A stretch of DNA of 64,000 nucleotides from Campylobacter showae (GCF_900573985.1 NZ_UWOK01000001.1:1922001-1986000); one strand, 5' to 3'. Shown: positions 53,025 through 63,582, numbered from the stretch's first letter. A program made the numbers and translations. The notes: generated from the sequence alone by a model not told the origin.

Positions 53025-55180
53025 CAGCTACCTTGCGTCGTCTGTCCTACCGAAAAGTCGTAATGCACGCCGCCCATCGGATAGAAATTTATAAAGAAGT
53101 AAACACCTCTTGATTTTTTGGCGGCCGTTCCGCTGGTAGTCGTAGTCGGTTCAAGCTCCTCTTCGTAGACAAACGTGTAGTTCCAGCACTTTCTGCGGTG
53201 AGAGACGCCTAGCTGCCACTGCTTGTTATAGTCGCGCTCAAGGTCATACTGAGTACCGCTAAATAGCCTATAGTTATGCGGAAGCTCGACGTAGCCGTTT
53301 AGGTGCAGATAGTTTTGCTTTTCCTGCGCATTTTTTCTTTGCATTGTGTGCCAGAGGCTAGCGCCGAATTTATCATGCGTACAGCTCGCGCCGCTTTGAA
53401 CTTTTTCAAAGTATTTATTGTCATAAGAGTACTCAAGCCTGTTATAAAAAGACAAATTCGGTAACGGATACCAGCCGATGATGTTTTTCAAATTTGAGCG
53501 CTTGTTCTCTTTGGTGTAATAACCCTGCGAAATCGTATGGCGCAAAAATTTTCTTCCGTCTTTGTTAAAGAAATACTGCGTCGCTCTAGCCGAAACCTCG
53601 TCTCTAGTGTGCTGAGGATTGATAAAGCTCTGATATTTTCGTCCAAGCATGTCGTAGACGTATACGTTGCCATCGTCTTCGGCTGTCTCATATCTATCTG
53701 GCAGGTCACCTTCATTATAAGCTTTAACTACGTAATCCACGCCCAAATTTAAACTATGATAGAAGCTCTCGTAAGCCTTAGCTAAGTCGGTCTGGAGCGA
53801 AAATTTATGATAATTTTCTATGTAGTTTGCGCTCCTATCCTCGTCTCCGGTCGGACGGTACATTTTCTTTGCATAGTCCACGTGGGTAGCGTATAAATAG
53901 TGATAATACGAGAATTTCAGATAATCGTCCGCTAAAGGTAGGTGAAATGAAACCGGTAGGTTAAATTCGTACTGCGTCGCCTTTACGCCGATTTTTCTCG
54001 TGTAGTTGTGCGAGTGGAGATCGACAGAGTAAAGCACATTCGGCAAGATAAAGCTATCGGTAAATTTATGATATTGAAAGCTCGGGTACTCTTGAAGTGT
54101 GTCTTTATTTTCGTTCGGACTACCGATCTTTGACGTATCCGTGTAATACCTCGCGTATGCGCCGAAGTAATGCTTGTCGCTGCTTAAGAAATAGTTTAGT
54201 TTTGAGGTTACGAGGGGATTGTCGTCGCTGCCCGAGCCTCGTTTTTTCAAATTTATATAGTCGATATCGTTTAGAGCCGTCGCATCGAGCCACAAGCCCT
54301 CCTGCAAATCCTCGTTTATCAGATGTTTAACGAGCCTATCGCGCTCATATTTTACGTCAGCGCCCTTATGCGTTTTATTTTTTAACGGGAGTCTTAGCGA
54401 GTTTTTCTCGATCTGTCTTTGGCGGTATCCCTCGGTATCTCTAAATGCTCCAAGTGTCACCGAACCCTTAGAATAAGGCGAATCGGCAAATCTAAACGTG
54501 CCGTAGATGCCCGTACCGCGTCTAGTGCGAATTTGCGGATCAAACTGCAAGTCCCAGCTGTCGTATTCGGCGATATAGATCGGTTGTTTGTAGTAAAATC
54601 CGTCGTTTTTGCCGTAACCAAACTCAGGCGGTAAAAGGCCTGTGCGTCTGCGAGTGTCTGTAGAAAAGCCAAAATACGGCAGATAAAACACAGGGACGTT
54701 TCCTACGTAAAACACGGGATTAAAAAGGTGTAAAAATTTACTCTCGCGGTTTAGCTTGCCGCTGCTAAATTTGATCTTCCAGTCCGGATCTTGGACGTTG
54801 CAGCTCGATACGACCGCGCCGTTTACCTCATAAAATTTAGACGTACTATTGCTCTCGTCGCTTTGCATCCAGACTTCCATGTCGCGGTTCATCATAAATA
54901 GCGTTTCGTAGCTACTATCTTTACTATTTAGGTCGATCTTTGCGTATGAGCAGCGCGAGATTTCGTCCTTGTTTCTTATCAAATTTACGTTACCAAAAAG
55001 CTCCAAGATCTCTTTTTGCTGATCGTAAACAGCTCTGTCTGCGCTCATCAAATAATCTTGCGAATACACAAGCACGTTTTTATCTGCGGTAACTATACCC
55101 TTATCGCGTTTTACGTCATCAGCCAAAAGCTCAAAATTTTGAGCCGCAAAGCAACTAAAAGCCCCAAACATTAATAACAA
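53024..55180 (-). CDS. lptD: LPS-assembly outer-membrane protein
   Basis: 718 residues from the TTG at 55180. The N-terminal OstA-like periplasmic domain (ELLADDVKRDKGIVTADKNVLVYSQ) and a C-terminal beta-barrel rich in aromatic alternating strands (KFSYYHYLYATHV, GYYTKENKRSN) are clear, and two disulfide-competent cysteines are in the barrel (C112, C140 region). LptD inserts LPS in the outer membrane. The start is doubtful: the signal peptide encoded from the TTG lacks a basic N-region. An ATG at 55197 in the next frame gives MFTRIF and would join LLLMFGAFSCFAA if the T-tract at 55179-55184 had seven rather than six bases. That extended form is a better signal peptide. See findings. Confidence 0.85.
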   Translation of the reverse strand: MLLMFGAFSCFAAQNFELLADDVKRDKGIVTADKNVLVYSQDYLMSADRAVYDQQKEILELFGNVNLIRNKDEISRCSYAKIDLNSKDSSYETLFMMNRDMEVWMQSDESNSTSKFYEVNGAVVSSCNVQDPDWKIKFSSGKLNRESKFLHLFNPVFYVGNVPVFYLPYFGFSTDTRRRTGLLPPEFGYGKNDGFYYKQPIYIAEYDSWDLQFDPQIRTRRGTGIYGTFRFADSPYSKGSVTLGAFRDTEGYRQRQIEKNSLRLPLKNKTHKGADVKYERDRLVKHLINEDLQEGLWLDATALNDIDYINLKKRGSGSDDNPLVTSKLNYFLSSDKHYFGAYARYYTDTSKIGSPNENKDTLQEYPSFQYHKFTDSFILPNVLYSVDLHSHNYTRKIGVKATQYEFNLPVSFHLPLADDYLKFSYYHYLYATHVDYAKKMYRPTGDEDRSANYIENYHKFSLQTDLAKAYESFYHSLNLGVDYVVKAYNEGDLPDRYETAEDDGNVYVYDMLGRKYQSFINPQHTRDEVSARATQYFFNKDGRKFLRHTISQGYYTKENKRSNLKNIIGWYPLPNLSFYNRLEYSYDNKYFEKVQSGASCTHDKFGASLWHTMQRKNAQEKQNYLHLNGYVELPHNYRLFSGTQYDLERDYNKQWQLGVSHRRKCWNYTFVYEEELEPTTTTSGTAAKKSRGVYFFINFYPMGGVHYDFSVGQTTQGS

Positions 55181-55186
55181 AAAATT

Positions 55187-55636
55187 CTAGTAAACATTTA
55201 TAACTACCGTTTTCGCGGCCTTATCTTGCCACGTTTGAAATAATGGATTTGAAAACGCCCATGCAAAACCTAGGAAGAATGCGTTTTCACCGATGATGCG
55301 AACCAAAGATCGAGTGAGAGAATTTAGCAAGCCTGGCTTATCGAGCAGATCGATATCCACGCACACGATCTTCATCGCGACCTTGCCAATACTAGCGCCA
55401 CAATACCACGTAAAAAACGTCTGATAAATAACCTCGAGCAAGACTATCTGCGGTATCATTTCCATGGCTAGCGCGCTGATCTGCTCGTAGTCTAGACCGT
55501 CAAATTTATCATAGTAAACGGCATAAAACAAAAACGAGATGAGAAATTTATCTATCCCCCACGCGACGGCTCTTTTGCCGACGCTAGCGAGCGTGATATT
55601 TTCGTTTTCGAGCTTATCTATGACGCTCCTGCTCAT
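55187..55636 (-). CDS. RDD family membrane protein
   Basis: 149 residues with three membrane segments; the RDD signature is [23 protein letters not shown] near the start, followed by [25 protein letters not shown] proteins may move small solutes or ions. Overlaps purD by four bases and lies seven bases before the lptD TTG start. Confidence 0.75.
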   Translation of the reverse strand: MSRSVIDKLENENITLASVGKRAVAWGIDKFLISFLFYAVYYDKFDGLDYEQISALAMEMIPQIVLLEVIYQTFFTWYCGASIGKVAMKIVCVDIDLLDKPGLLNSLTRSLVRIIGENAFFLGFAWAFSNPLFQTWQDKAAKTVVINVY

Positions 55637-56886
55637 TCGCGCCCTTTTAGTATTTGCCAGGCGATATCTTTTCGGTACTGCGCGCCGTCAAATTCTACAT
55701 TTTCGCAAAGCTCATAGGCCTTTTGTTGCGCTTGTTTTATACTTTTGCCAAGCCCCACGCACACAAGCACTCGTCCGCCGTCGGCATATATCTCGCCGCC
55801 CTGCTCACTCACGCCGGCAAATGCTATGTGCGAGTTTTCAGGCACGTTTTTTACGCTGATCTTGGCCCTAGGCGAGCTTGAAAAAGGATAATTTTTACTA
55901 GCCATCACGACCCCGACGGCAAATTCGTCTTTTAGCTTCACGGGTTTTAGATCGCCTTTTGCCGCGTTTAGTAAAATTTCGCCCAGATCGCCGTCGATCA
56001 GCGGCATTAGCACTTCGCACTCAGGATCGCCGAAACGCACGTTAAACTCAAGCACGTACGGCACGCCCTTAACCACCATAAGCCCCACGAAAAGCACGCC
56101 GCAGAAAGGATTTCCCTCGGCTTTCATACCTTTTAGAGTCGGTTTTACGACCTCTTCCTCGACCTGTTTTATTAGCTCGGGGCTTGCTAGCGGGCTAGGA
56201 GCGTATGCGCCCATACCGCCGGTATTTGGGCCCTCGTCGTTATCTTTTAGGCGCTTATGGTCTTGGGCTACCGGCAAGCTAACGAAATTTTCGCCGTCGC
56301 AAATCGTAAAAAAGCTAAGCTCAAATCCGTCTAAAAACTCCTCCACGACCACGCGTTTGCCCGCCTCGCCGAAGCTCTCTCCGCTTAGCATATCGCGAGT
56401 GGCGGTCTTTGCTTCCTCGCGGCTTTGCGCGATTATCACACCTTTGCCCGCGCACAGTCCGTCGGCCTTAACGACGATCGGAGCGGCAAGAGAGTCGATA
56501 AATTTAGCCGCAGCATCATAATCGTCGGTATTTAGATAAGCAGCCGTTCGAATAGCGTTTCTAGCCAAAAAATCCTTCATAAACGCCTTGCTACCCTCAA
56601 GCCTAGCCGCAGCCTTGCTCGGTCCAAAAATATTTAAATTTCGCGCCTTAAAGATATCCACTACGCCGTCGCTTAGCGGCGCTTCAGGTCCGACGATCGT
56701 TAGTTCTATTTGCTCCATCTCGGCAAATTCTGCGAGCTGATTATAGTCTTTGGGGTTTAGATTCGTGCCGAGTTTTGAGGTGGCTCCGTTGCCTGGAGCA
56801 AAGAAAAGCTCGTGTTTGCGGGATTCTTGAAGTTTTAGGGCTATGGAGTACTCGCGCCCGCCGCTTCCGATTATCAAAATTTTCAT
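55633..56886 (-). CDS. purD: Phosphoribosylamine-glycine ligase (GAR synthetase)
   Basis: 417 residues, ATP-grasp fold. Hallmarks [14 protein letters not shown] at the start, [18 protein letters not shown] (near 135-152), and [16 protein letters not shown]. Makes GAR in purine synthesis. Preceded by the 6S RNA candidate. Confidence 0.96.
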   Translation of the reverse strand: MKILIIGSGGREYSIALKLQESRKHELFFAPGNGATSKLGTNLNPKDYNQLAEFAEMEQIELTIVGPEAPLSDGVVDIFKARNLNIFGPSKAAARLEGSKAFMKDFLARNAIRTAAYLNTDDYDAAAKFIDSLAAPIVVKADGLCAGKGVIIAQSREEAKTATRDMLSGESFGEAGKRVVVEEFLDGFELSFFTICDGENFVSLPVAQDHKRLKDNDEGPNTGGMGAYAPSPLASPELIKQVEEEVVKPTLKGMKAEGNPFCGVLFVGLMVVKGVPYVLEFNVRFGDPECEVLMPLIDGDLGEILLNAAKGDLKPVKLKDEFAVGVVMASKNYPFSSSPRAKISVKNVPENSHIAFAGVSEQGGEIYADGGRVLVCVGLGKSIKQAQQKAYELCENVEFDGAQYRKDIAWQILKGRE

Positions 56887-56901
56887 AATTTCTCCAAAAA
56901 T

Positions 56902-57093
56902 AAAAACCCAAGTGAGCGGTGCGCATATAAGTGGCCCGAAAATTCAAAGCCAACCTTGCAAATAGGCGGTTCCTTTAGGTCGCAACTTCTCGCGCTCGCA
57001 CGCTCAAACGAAGCCACGTCACACAGTTCCGCACATCTTCGCCGATACTAATGTGTTGGACCCTGTAAAAATACGCTGCCAAATCACTCAGGC
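56902..57093 (-). ncRNA. ssrS: 6S RNA candidate
   Basis: The 231-bp spacer between hemD and purD is GC-rich and has no gene. On the minus strand a TATAAT box (57100-57105) would start a transcript near 57093. The 5' end CCTGAGTG (57092-57085) pairs with CACTTGGG at the 3' end (56914-56907), and an inner GCGTAT pairs with ATATGCGC; a T-run follows the 3' stem (56902-56906). A long closing stem, an open central region and about 187 nt are the marks of 6S RNA. As I recall, 6S RNA lies upstream of purD in Helicobacter and related bacteria, which fits. 6S RNA binds sigma-70 RNA polymerase in stationary phase. Confidence 0.65.
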
Positions 57094-57099
57094 AAGGTT

Positions 57100-57105
57100 A
57101 TTATA
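57100..57105 (-). promoter_or_regulatory. -10 box of the 6S RNA candidate
   Basis: TATAAT on the minus strand (ATTATA on the plus strand), seven bases before the predicted 5' end of the RNA. Confidence 0.5.
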
Positions 57106-57117
57106 TAAAATTTTAGC

Positions 57118-57750
57118 TTAAAGTAGCGTTTTTGCGAGGCTTACGCAGGCATTTATATTTTGCTGGGCACTTATTGCAGGCGAGGTAAAATTTTCTAGCT
57201 CTTTTGCCGTCGTAAGCCCGATAGCAACGGCTTTATAGCTCTCGTCCCAGCCGAAATTTCGAGTAAAATTTCGTACCGCCGAGGGGGCAGTAAAAATAAT
57301 CGCCGAATTTTTAGGCGGTTTTTGCTCCTCGCCAAGCGGTTTAAAAACGTTTTCGTAAGCGATTATTTGCGTCAAATTTATGCCGTTCTCTCGCAAAATT
57401 TCGCTCACGCTCGAAGCCGTCTCTCGCGCTCTTAAAAATAGCGTTTTTTTACCCCGCAAAAGTGGTGCGATCTCGGCAGCAAAGTCGTTTCCGTGAGCGT
57501 TTTTTGCAGTGTAAATTTGAGCGAAACCAAACTCCATAGCCGCACGGCTAGTGCCTTCGCCGATGGAGTAAATTTGTAAATTATCTGGCGAAATTTGATT
57601 AAATTTTAGCGCGTTTACGGAGTTTTTGGAGGTCAAAACCAGCGCGTCAAATTCGGCTAAATTTACGCTAAATTTATTAAATTTTATCTCGTTTAAAACC
57701 AGCGTCTTTACGCCATCAAATTCCAAATTTGACCCGACCAGATAGATCAT
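57118..57750 (-). CDS. hemD: Uroporphyrinogen-III synthase
   Basis: 210 residues, divergent like all HemD proteins, with the LYSIGEGTSRAAMEFGF segment (IYSIGEGTSRAAMEFG, residues about 65-80), RARETASSVSEILRENG and FTAPSAVRNF near the end. Closes hydroxymethylbilane to uroporphyrinogen III in heme synthesis. Single gene between a PIN/NYN-like gene and the 6S RNA. Confidence 0.8.
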   Translation of the reverse strand: MIYLVGSNLEFDGVKTLVLNEIKFNKFSVNLAEFDALVLTSKNSVNALKFNQISPDNLQIYSIGEGTSRAAMEFGFAQIYTAKNAHGNDFAAEIAPLLRGKKTLFLRARETASSVSEILRENGINLTQIIAYENVFKPLGEEQKPPKNSAIIFTAPSAVRNFTRNFGWDESYKAVAIGLTTAKELENFTSPAISAQQNINACVSLAKTLL

Positions 57751-57832
57751 TTTCGCCCTTAAATTTATGATTTTACGACCAAATTTTACCGCAAATCCTC
57801 AAATTTTAAAAGCCGTAGCCAAAAAGCAAACT

Positions 57833-59053
57833 CTATTTCGCCACGCCCCGCCTACTTAGATACTCTTTTGCCTTTTGTTTTAGCGCTTTATACAGCTTGC
57901 CAGCCTCGTCTGCGCCGTATTTTTTAACCAGTCCGTTGTGGAAATCGCCCAAATTTTTACTCTCAAACGCGATTTTTCTAATCTCTTGCTTTTTAACCTC
58001 GTCTATCTTGGGCGAGGGCTGCGATTTTGCCGTATTTTCAGCTTTATTTTTTGCTTCGTTTTGCGGTGCGTTAGCTTGCTTTGATTTTTGCGGCGGACGC
58101 TTGTTTGATAAATTTTGCCCTTTTTCATCCGCTTTAAGATCCTCGCTAGAAGCTTTGACGCTCAAATTTTGCTCCGCGTCTTTCGGATGCTCGGCGGGAC
58201 CCAGATCATCGCTTAAATTTGACTCTACGCCCTTGGCTTCTTGTAAATTTTTCTCCTCTTTTGCCGCCGCGTCGTTTTCGCTATCTAAAGGCTGCGGTTT
58301 TTTGGGCTCCACATTTTGATCGATTTGCGAGCGATTTTCTAAATTTTGCTCTTTTGTCTGAGCGCTTTGAGCGTGTAAAACCTCGCCGCTTAAATTTGAC
58401 TCCGTTTTTAATTTTTCTCGCTCGTCAAGTTTTTGCTCATCGCCTTGAGTCACCGGCCTAGATTTTGCGAAATTTGGCGCTGCGATACGCTTTACTTCGC
58501 CTTTTTGCGAGTTTTCTATTTGAGGTTTTTTGTAAATTTTCCTCGCATCCTCTTTTAACGCGTTATACACGCCAGCGCCGTTTTTGCTGCCGAATTTTGA
58601 GATAAATTTCATATGAAGCTCGCTGAGGCTGCCAGAATTTTGTATCAAGATCGCGATTTCGTCTTGATTTTCTTCGATGAGCTGCGCAGTGTGCGAGCGA
58701 TTGAAGTCAAATTTTAGCTTATGAAATTTACCGCCGCTTTTATCTTGTTTATTAAAAAAATCTATCACGTCGTCGTAAAATTTATCATTGCTGACGATGT
58801 AAATTTTGTCTTTTTTGTGCGAGAGTTTGCCCATTAAAAACGTAATTATTTTATCGGCATAGTCCTTGTGAGCGCTTTCTAAAAGTATGATTTTTATTTT
58901 GATTTTTCGCGCCAGAAACCACGCCAAAACAGAGATGCTTAGCTTTTGCCTATTGTTGGTTACGATGTAAATTTTATCTTTTTGTCCTAGCTTTTTTAGC
59001 GTCGCTAGATTATCTACGCTTATGTTTTCGTCGTCTATTATAAATCTTGCCAT
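57833..59053 (-). CDS. PIN/NYN-like nuclease-fold protein with repeated motif
   Basis: 406 residues. The first 110 residues look like a PIN/NYN nuclease domain (FIIDDENISVDNLATL, IYIVTNNRQKLS, KIYIVSNDKFYDDVIDFF), with acidic residues as metal ligands. Two copies of a 35-residue motif follow, one at about 130-172 (LSELHMKFISKFGSKNGAGVYNALK) and one at the C-terminus (LGDFHNGLVKKYGADEAGKLYKALK). Between them is a long charged, low-complexity linker (about 185-355). The pairing of a nuclease-like fold with a duplicated motif suggests RNA binding. No family name recognised beyond PIN/NYN. Confidence 0.6.
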   Translation of the reverse strand: MARFIIDDENISVDNLATLKKLGQKDKIYIVTNNRQKLSISVLAWFLARKIKIKIILLESAHKDYADKIITFLMGKLSHKKDKIYIVSNDKFYDDVIDFFNKQDKSGGKFHKLKFDFNRSHTAQLIEENQDEIAILIQNSGSLSELHMKFISKFGSKNGAGVYNALKEDARKIYKKPQIENSQKGEVKRIAAPNFAKSRPVTQGDEQKLDEREKLKTESNLSGEVLHAQSAQTKEQNLENRSQIDQNVEPKKPQPLDSENDAAAKEEKNLQEAKGVESNLSDDLGPAEHPKDAEQNLSVKASSEDLKADEKGQNLSNKRPPQKSKQANAPQNEAKNKAENTAKSQPSPKIDEVKKQEIRKIAFESKNLGDFHNGLVKKYGADEAGKLYKALKQKAKEYLSRRGVAK

Positions 59054-59091
59054 ATATTTCCTAAAGGAGTCGGGGCAATCGCCCCAAAACT

Positions 59092-59736
59092 CTACATCTT
59101 ATCTTTTGTTACGATGAGTAACATTTTAAATTTTTCCGGGATCTTTAGTCCGTGCGGGATTTTGCCCGGAAGCACGATGGTATCACCCTTTTTGATATCA
59201 AAATGATCGTCGCCGATGGTTAGCTTCATCTCGCCGTCAAGCGCAATCAAAAGAGCGTCGCCCGGAGCCGCGTGAGTAGAGAGCTGTTGGTCTTTTGAAA
59301 ACGACAGTAGCGACATCGAGCCGCTTTCGTTTTTGACGAGCGTTTTGCTCACGATTTTGCCTTCTTCGTATTCGACCGCATCTACTAGGCTAAAAATAGC
59401 CGCCTTAGGTAAATGATCTATCATTAAGTCCTCCTTAAAATCGATTGAGACGTATTTCGTCGGTTCGTTAAAAACCAGTTTTCGCCAAACTTTTTTCTCT
59501 ATCAGGCAAGCCTGCTCGTCGCCTAGACGCATTTGTCTTTCGCCGTAATGCAGGCTCGCGCCGCCCTCGACGACCCACGCAAGGCTGTCGCAAAACAGCA
59601 TCTCGTGGTCTAACTCCTCGCCAGTGTCAAAGGCAAACACGTCGACGTGAGCGTTATCGCAATCAAAAATTCTCTTGCTAACAACGCTTTTTGCGACAAC
59701 TTTCGTGTCGGCGTTTAGATTGTAAATTTTACTCAT
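59092..59736 (-). CDS. Double-cupin protein
   Basis: 214 residues from the ATG at 59736, chosen because GGAAG is six bases upstream; an in-frame start ten codons earlier lacks one. Two cupin folds: first WVVEGGASLHYGERQMRLGDEQACLIEKKVWRKLVF (about 58-93), second HAAPGDALLIALDGEMKLTIGDDHFDIKKGD (about 157-187) with the PGKIPHGLKI motif. Similar to small bacterial cupins of unknown substrate. Its terminator overlaps a AAATTT-rich tail. Confidence 0.75.
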   Translation of the reverse strand: MSKIYNLNADTKVVAKSVVSKRIFDCDNAHVDVFAFDTGEELDHEMLFCDSLAWVVEGGASLHYGERQMRLGDEQACLIEKKVWRKLVFNEPTKYVSIDFKEDLMIDHLPKAAIFSLVDAVEYEEGKIVSKTLVKNESGSMSLLSFSKDQQLSTHAAPGDALLIALDGEMKLTIGDDHFDIKKGDTIVLPGKIPHGLKIPEKFKMLLIVTKDKM

Positions 59737-59830
59737 TTTTCTTCCTTTCGTAAATTTACGCGTCATTGTAGCTAAAATTTTCGGACGATTTATTGATAAG
59801 GATTATCTTTATTTGGTAAAATTTCAATCC

Positions 59831-60601
59831 TCATTTTAAATGCCCTAAATGAAAATCTAATGCAACACTTTCTGCTGCTCCATTTGGAAATATAAAACTT
59901 AAAGTTTCATAATCAAATTTTGGATTCAATCTGTGTATTAATCTGTGATGATTTGGACATAGAATTATTATGTTGTTTGCATCATTGTTTTGTGTCACAG
60001 AAAAGTATTCTATGTGATGAGCCTCAGAAATATCAGCTAAATCAGATGGTACTTCATTGCAAATTTGACACTTACCTTTATATAAAAGCTTTAGACTAGT
60101 TATTATATTCCTATTATAAAATCTTACAGACGTTGCACCCTCCTTTAACTTAATTACAGAGGTATCATCTTGAAAATTTATAATGTTTTCTATGTCGGTT
60201 TCAGAATCATATAAAATATCATACTGCTTAGCAATGGTTGTCCCTGAATCTATTTCATGTTTTAAAAAAGATTTTACAAGTTGAGTTAATTCACTATAAG
60301 AAAGTCTCTTTAAATACTCTGCGATATCAACAACTTCTTTTATTGGTAGTCTATTTTTCCAACCTCTGCGGTGACTTGAACTATCAGGCAAAGCATCAAA
60401 TTCATCTCTTCTCAACTTTATATAATTTTTATTTCGGTCAAAGTGTAAAGAAATTTCTTCAAAAGCCTGAGTCGTATTCTTAAACCCCAAATCAATAACT
60501 GCTCTCGAGCCATATTCAGACAAATAATAAGCTATGATAGATAAAATTTTACTATTCTCTTTCACGACTATACCTTCTACTAAACCATATGGAGAAAGCA
60601 A
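59831..60601 (-). CDS. Orphan HNH endonuclease
   Basis: 256 residues with a C-terminal HNH domain: CQICNEV (zinc cysteines), AHHIEYF and NNIIILCPNHHRLIH (catalytic histidine and asparagine). The N-terminal 170 residues are not recognised and may give specificity. Base composition is plainly AT-richer than the neighbours, a sign of horizontal transfer. No partner methylase or mobile genes are adjacent. Could be a restriction-like or mobile-element nuclease; family uncertain. Confidence 0.7.
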   Translation of the reverse strand: MLSPYGLVEGIVVKENSKILSIIAYYLSEYGSRAVIDLGFKNTTQAFEEISLHFDRNKNYIKLRRDEFDALPDSSSHRRGWKNRLPIKEVVDIAEYLKRLSYSELTQLVKSFLKHEIDSGTTIAKQYDILYDSETDIENIINFQDDTSVIKLKEGATSVRFYNRNIITSLKLLYKGKCQICNEVPSDLADISEAHHIEYFSVTQNNDANNIIILCPNHHRLIHRLNPKFDYETLSFIFPNGAAESVALDFHLGHLK

Positions 60602-60632
60602 CCTATAAAATTTATAGATTGCTTAAAAGCTA

Positions 60633-62165
60633 CTACTCCCACTCTATCGTTGCAGGCGGTTTGCTCGAGATGTCGTAAACTACGCGGTTAATGCCGTCCA
60701 CTTCGTTTATGATGCGGCGAGAGACGTTTTCTAGCAGGTCGTACGGCAAGCGCGAGAAGCTGGCCGTCATGCCGTCGCTGGCGTCCACTACGCGTATGCA
60801 CACGGCGTTTTCGTAGGTGCGGTTATCGCCCATGACGCCCACTGAGTGCACGTTTAGCAGTACGCAAAACGCTTGCCACGTTTTGTTGTACCAGCCGCTT
60901 GATTTTAGCTCGTCGCGCAGGATCACGTCGGCTTTGCGCAGTAGCTCAAGGCTTGGAGTATTTACCTCACCCATTATGCGGATCGCAAGACCAGGTCCCG
61001 GGAATGGATGACGGAACACGAGCTCGCGCGAAAGGCCAAGTTCAAGTCCTAGCTGACGCACTTCGTCTTTAAAAATTTCTCTTAGAGGCTCGATCAACTC
61101 AAAGCTCATCCAATCAGGCAGTCCGCCTACGTTGTGGTGGCTTTTGATTGTCTTGCTAGATCCCACAACCGAGCTTTCGATGATATCCGTATAAAGAGTG
61201 CCTTGGGCTAAAAATTTGACATTATCGTGCTTTTTGGCCTCTTTTTCAAAAATTTCGATGAAAGTTTCGCCGATTATCTTGCGTTTTTTCTCTGGATCGG
61301 TTACACCCGCGAGCCTTTCTAGAAAAGTTTTACTCGCGTCTATGCTAACTAGCTCGACTCCAAGCTTTGTCCTAAAAGTCGCTTCAACCTGCTCGCGCTC
61401 GCCCGTTCTAAGTAGTCCGTTATCGACGAAAACTAGGATCAAATTTTGCGGTATCGCAGCAGCCAAAAGCGCGGCGGTGACAGAGCTATCCACGCCTCCG
61501 CTAACGGCGCAAAGGACTTTTTTATTGCCCACGGTTTCTTTGATTTTAGCGATCTGGGTTTTGGCAAAGCTACCCATATTCCACGTGCTTTCGCAACCGC
61601 AGATATATTTGGCGAAATTTTTTAAAATTTGAGTACCAAACTCGCTGTGCTGTACCTCTGGATGAAACTGCAACGCGTAAAATTTGCGCTTTTCATCGCC
61701 AAATACGCAGTAAGGCGAATTTTCGCTAGTCGCGATCGCCTCAAAGCCGTTAGGTAGGTTTTTTACGAGGTCGGAGTGGCTCATCCAGACGATTTGCTTT
61801 TCAGGCGTATCGGTAAAGAGCGGATGGGATTTTAGGGCGTTTAGGCTTGCCTTGCCGTACTCTTTGTGAGAAGCCGGAGCGACCTCTGCGCCGAATTTAT
61901 GCGCCAAAAGCTGCATGCCGTAGCAAATGCCTAAAATCGGTAGCTTTAGCTTAAATACGCCCTCGTCGCAAAAATACGCATCCGGAGCATAAACGCTAGC
62001 AGGGCCGCCGCTTAGGATTATGCCTTTTGGTTTTTTCGCTTTAATCTCATCGACCTTGACGTTAAAAGGCAAAATCTCGGTATAAACGCCCTGCTCGCGC
62101 AAGCGTCTAGCGATGAGCTGAGTATACTGCGAGCCAAAATCCAGAACTATTATCGTGTTATTCAT
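60633..62165 (-). CDS. guaA: GMP synthase (glutamine-hydrolysing)
   Basis: 510 residues. Glutaminase part with [12 protein letters not shown] (catalytic Cys) and [14 protein letters not shown] (His, Glu); ATP pyrophosphatase part with [16 protein letters not shown]-terminus ends KPPATIEWE. Makes GMP from XMP. Co-directional with nhaD, which lies upstream across 11 bp. Confidence 0.97.
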   Translation of the reverse strand: MNNTIIVLDFGSQYTQLIARRLREQGVYTEILPFNVKVDEIKAKKPKGIILSGGPASVYAPDAYFCDEGVFKLKLPILGICYGMQLLAHKFGAEVAPASHKEYGKASLNALKSHPLFTDTPEKQIVWMSHSDLVKNLPNGFEAIATSENSPYCVFGDEKRKFYALQFHPEVQHSEFGTQILKNFAKYICGCESTWNMGSFAKTQIAKIKETVGNKKVLCAVSGGVDSSVTAALLAAAIPQNLILVFVDNGLLRTGEREQVEATFRTKLGVELVSIDASKTFLERLAGVTDPEKKRKIIGETFIEIFEKEAKKHDNVKFLAQGTLYTDIIESSVVGSSKTIKSHHNVGGLPDWMSFELIEPLREIFKDEVRQLGLELGLSRELVFRHPFPGPGLAIRIMGEVNTPSLELLRKADVILRDELKSSGWYNKTWQAFCVLLNVHSVGVMGDNRTYENAVCIRVVDASDGMTASFSRLPYDLLENVSRRIINEVDGINRVVYDISSKPPATIEWE

Positions 62166-62176
62166 GAGCGCGTCCT

Positions 62177-63568
62177 TTAAAAATACAAATGGAAAATTTC
62201 AAACTGTATGTACCAGATCACGACCGATACGATATAGCCGGCAACCACGGTCCAAGCGTATTTCATATGCGCGCCGAAGGTATAGATGCCTTTTAGTTTG
62301 CCCATGACGCCAACGCCGGCAGCAGAACCGAAGCTAATCATCGAGCCGCCGATACCGGCAGTTAGGGTAACTAGTAGCCACTGGCTTAAATTTTCGCCCG
62401 TATCCGCGCCCATCATAGGATTTGCTTTTAGCACGGCGGACATAACAGGGACGTTATCCACGATAGCGGATAGGAAGCCGACGCCTATATTTACGGCAGT
62501 GGCGCCAAATTTATCATAAAGAGAAACGGCGTAGTTCAAAAATCCGACGAAGTGTAGCGCGCCGACGGCGGCAAGGATACCGAAGAAGAAGAAAAGCGTG
62601 TTGTTTTCGATTTTTGACATATAGTGAAAGACGTGCATAGGCTCTTCGTTTTTATTAGTTTTTTTGTAGATGTATGTGTAGATGCTAAGAAGCGAGAAGC
62701 CAAACATCATGCCCCACATCGCAGGTAGGTGGAAGAGCTGGTGCATCATAACTGCCGAAAATATCGTAAATGCGCCAAGACCGATAACGACTTTGCCGCC
62801 TTTTTTGATGCTTACCTTCGGCTCTGTCGCAGGGTCAAAATGCGGGCTACCCGCAGGCACGATGCGTACTAGTAAAAACGCCGTAACTAGCCAGCCGATA
62901 ATAGAAGCTGGGAAAAGCGCGAAAAAGTCGATAAACGGAGCCTTGCCAGCAGCCCACGCCATTAGCGTCGTGATATCGCCAAACGGACTCCATGCGCCAC
63001 CTGCATTTGCTGCGACGACGATGTTTATCGCGCCTGCGACTAGGAAATTCGTATTGGTCTTATCTATCGTTAAAAGAACGGTAGAAAGGATAAGGGCCGT
63101 AGTTAGGTTATCGGCGACGGGGCTGATAAAAAACGCCAAAACGCCCGTTAGCCAAAAGAGTCTTTTATACGTGTAGCCTTTTGAGACGAGGTTGTATTTT
63201 AGCGCGTTAAACACGTCCCGCTCTATAAGCGCCTCGATATAGGTCATCGCGACCATGAGGAAAAATACGATCTGCGAAATCTCTAAAATCAGGTGATTTA
63301 CCTCATTTTGCAACAAATGCACATCTAGGCCGTTTGCCAGCATATAAAAGCCGATAAGCAAGAACATAAAAGTGCCGATAAATATGGCCGGCTTAGCCTT
63401 ATCGATGTGAAAATTTTCCTCCGTAGCGATGAAAAAATATCCCACGACGAAAATGATGAGGCTCGCGATACCCACCCACGTAGTCGTTAAATTTAAAGCC
63501 TCGCCCGCAGCGTCGCCGCTACCGAAGGCCAAAGCGAAAAACAGACTCAAAAGTCCGACGATCTTCAT
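62177..63568 (-). CDS. nhaD: Sodium/proton antiporter NhaD
   Basis: 463 residues with about 12 membrane segments, starting [20 protein letters not shown] (signal-like). NhaD-type segments include [19 protein letters not shown] and [16 protein letters not shown]. Exports Na+ for protons. Small lipoprotein gene lies just upstream on the same strand. Confidence 0.9.
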   Translation of the reverse strand: MKIVGLLSLFFALAFGSGDAAGEALNLTTTWVGIASLIIFVVGYFFIATEENFHIDKAKPAIFIGTFMFLLIGFYMLANGLDVHLLQNEVNHLILEISQIVFFLMVAMTYIEALIERDVFNALKYNLVSKGYTYKRLFWLTGVLAFFISPVADNLTTALILSTVLLTIDKTNTNFLVAGAINIVVAANAGGAWSPFGDITTLMAWAAGKAPFIDFFALFPASIIGWLVTAFLLVRIVPAGSPHFDPATEPKVSIKKGGKVVIGLGAFTIFSAVMMHQLFHLPAMWGMMFGFSLLSIYTYIYKKTNKNEEPMHVFHYMSKIENNTLFFFFGILAAVGALHFVGFLNYAVSLYDKFGATAVNIGVGFLSAIVDNVPVMSAVLKANPMMGADTGENLSQWLLVTLTAGIGGSMISFGSAAGVGVMGKLKGIYTFGAHMKYAWTVVAGYIVSVVIWYIQFEIFHLYF

Positions 63569-63582
63569 TTGCTCTCCTTGAT

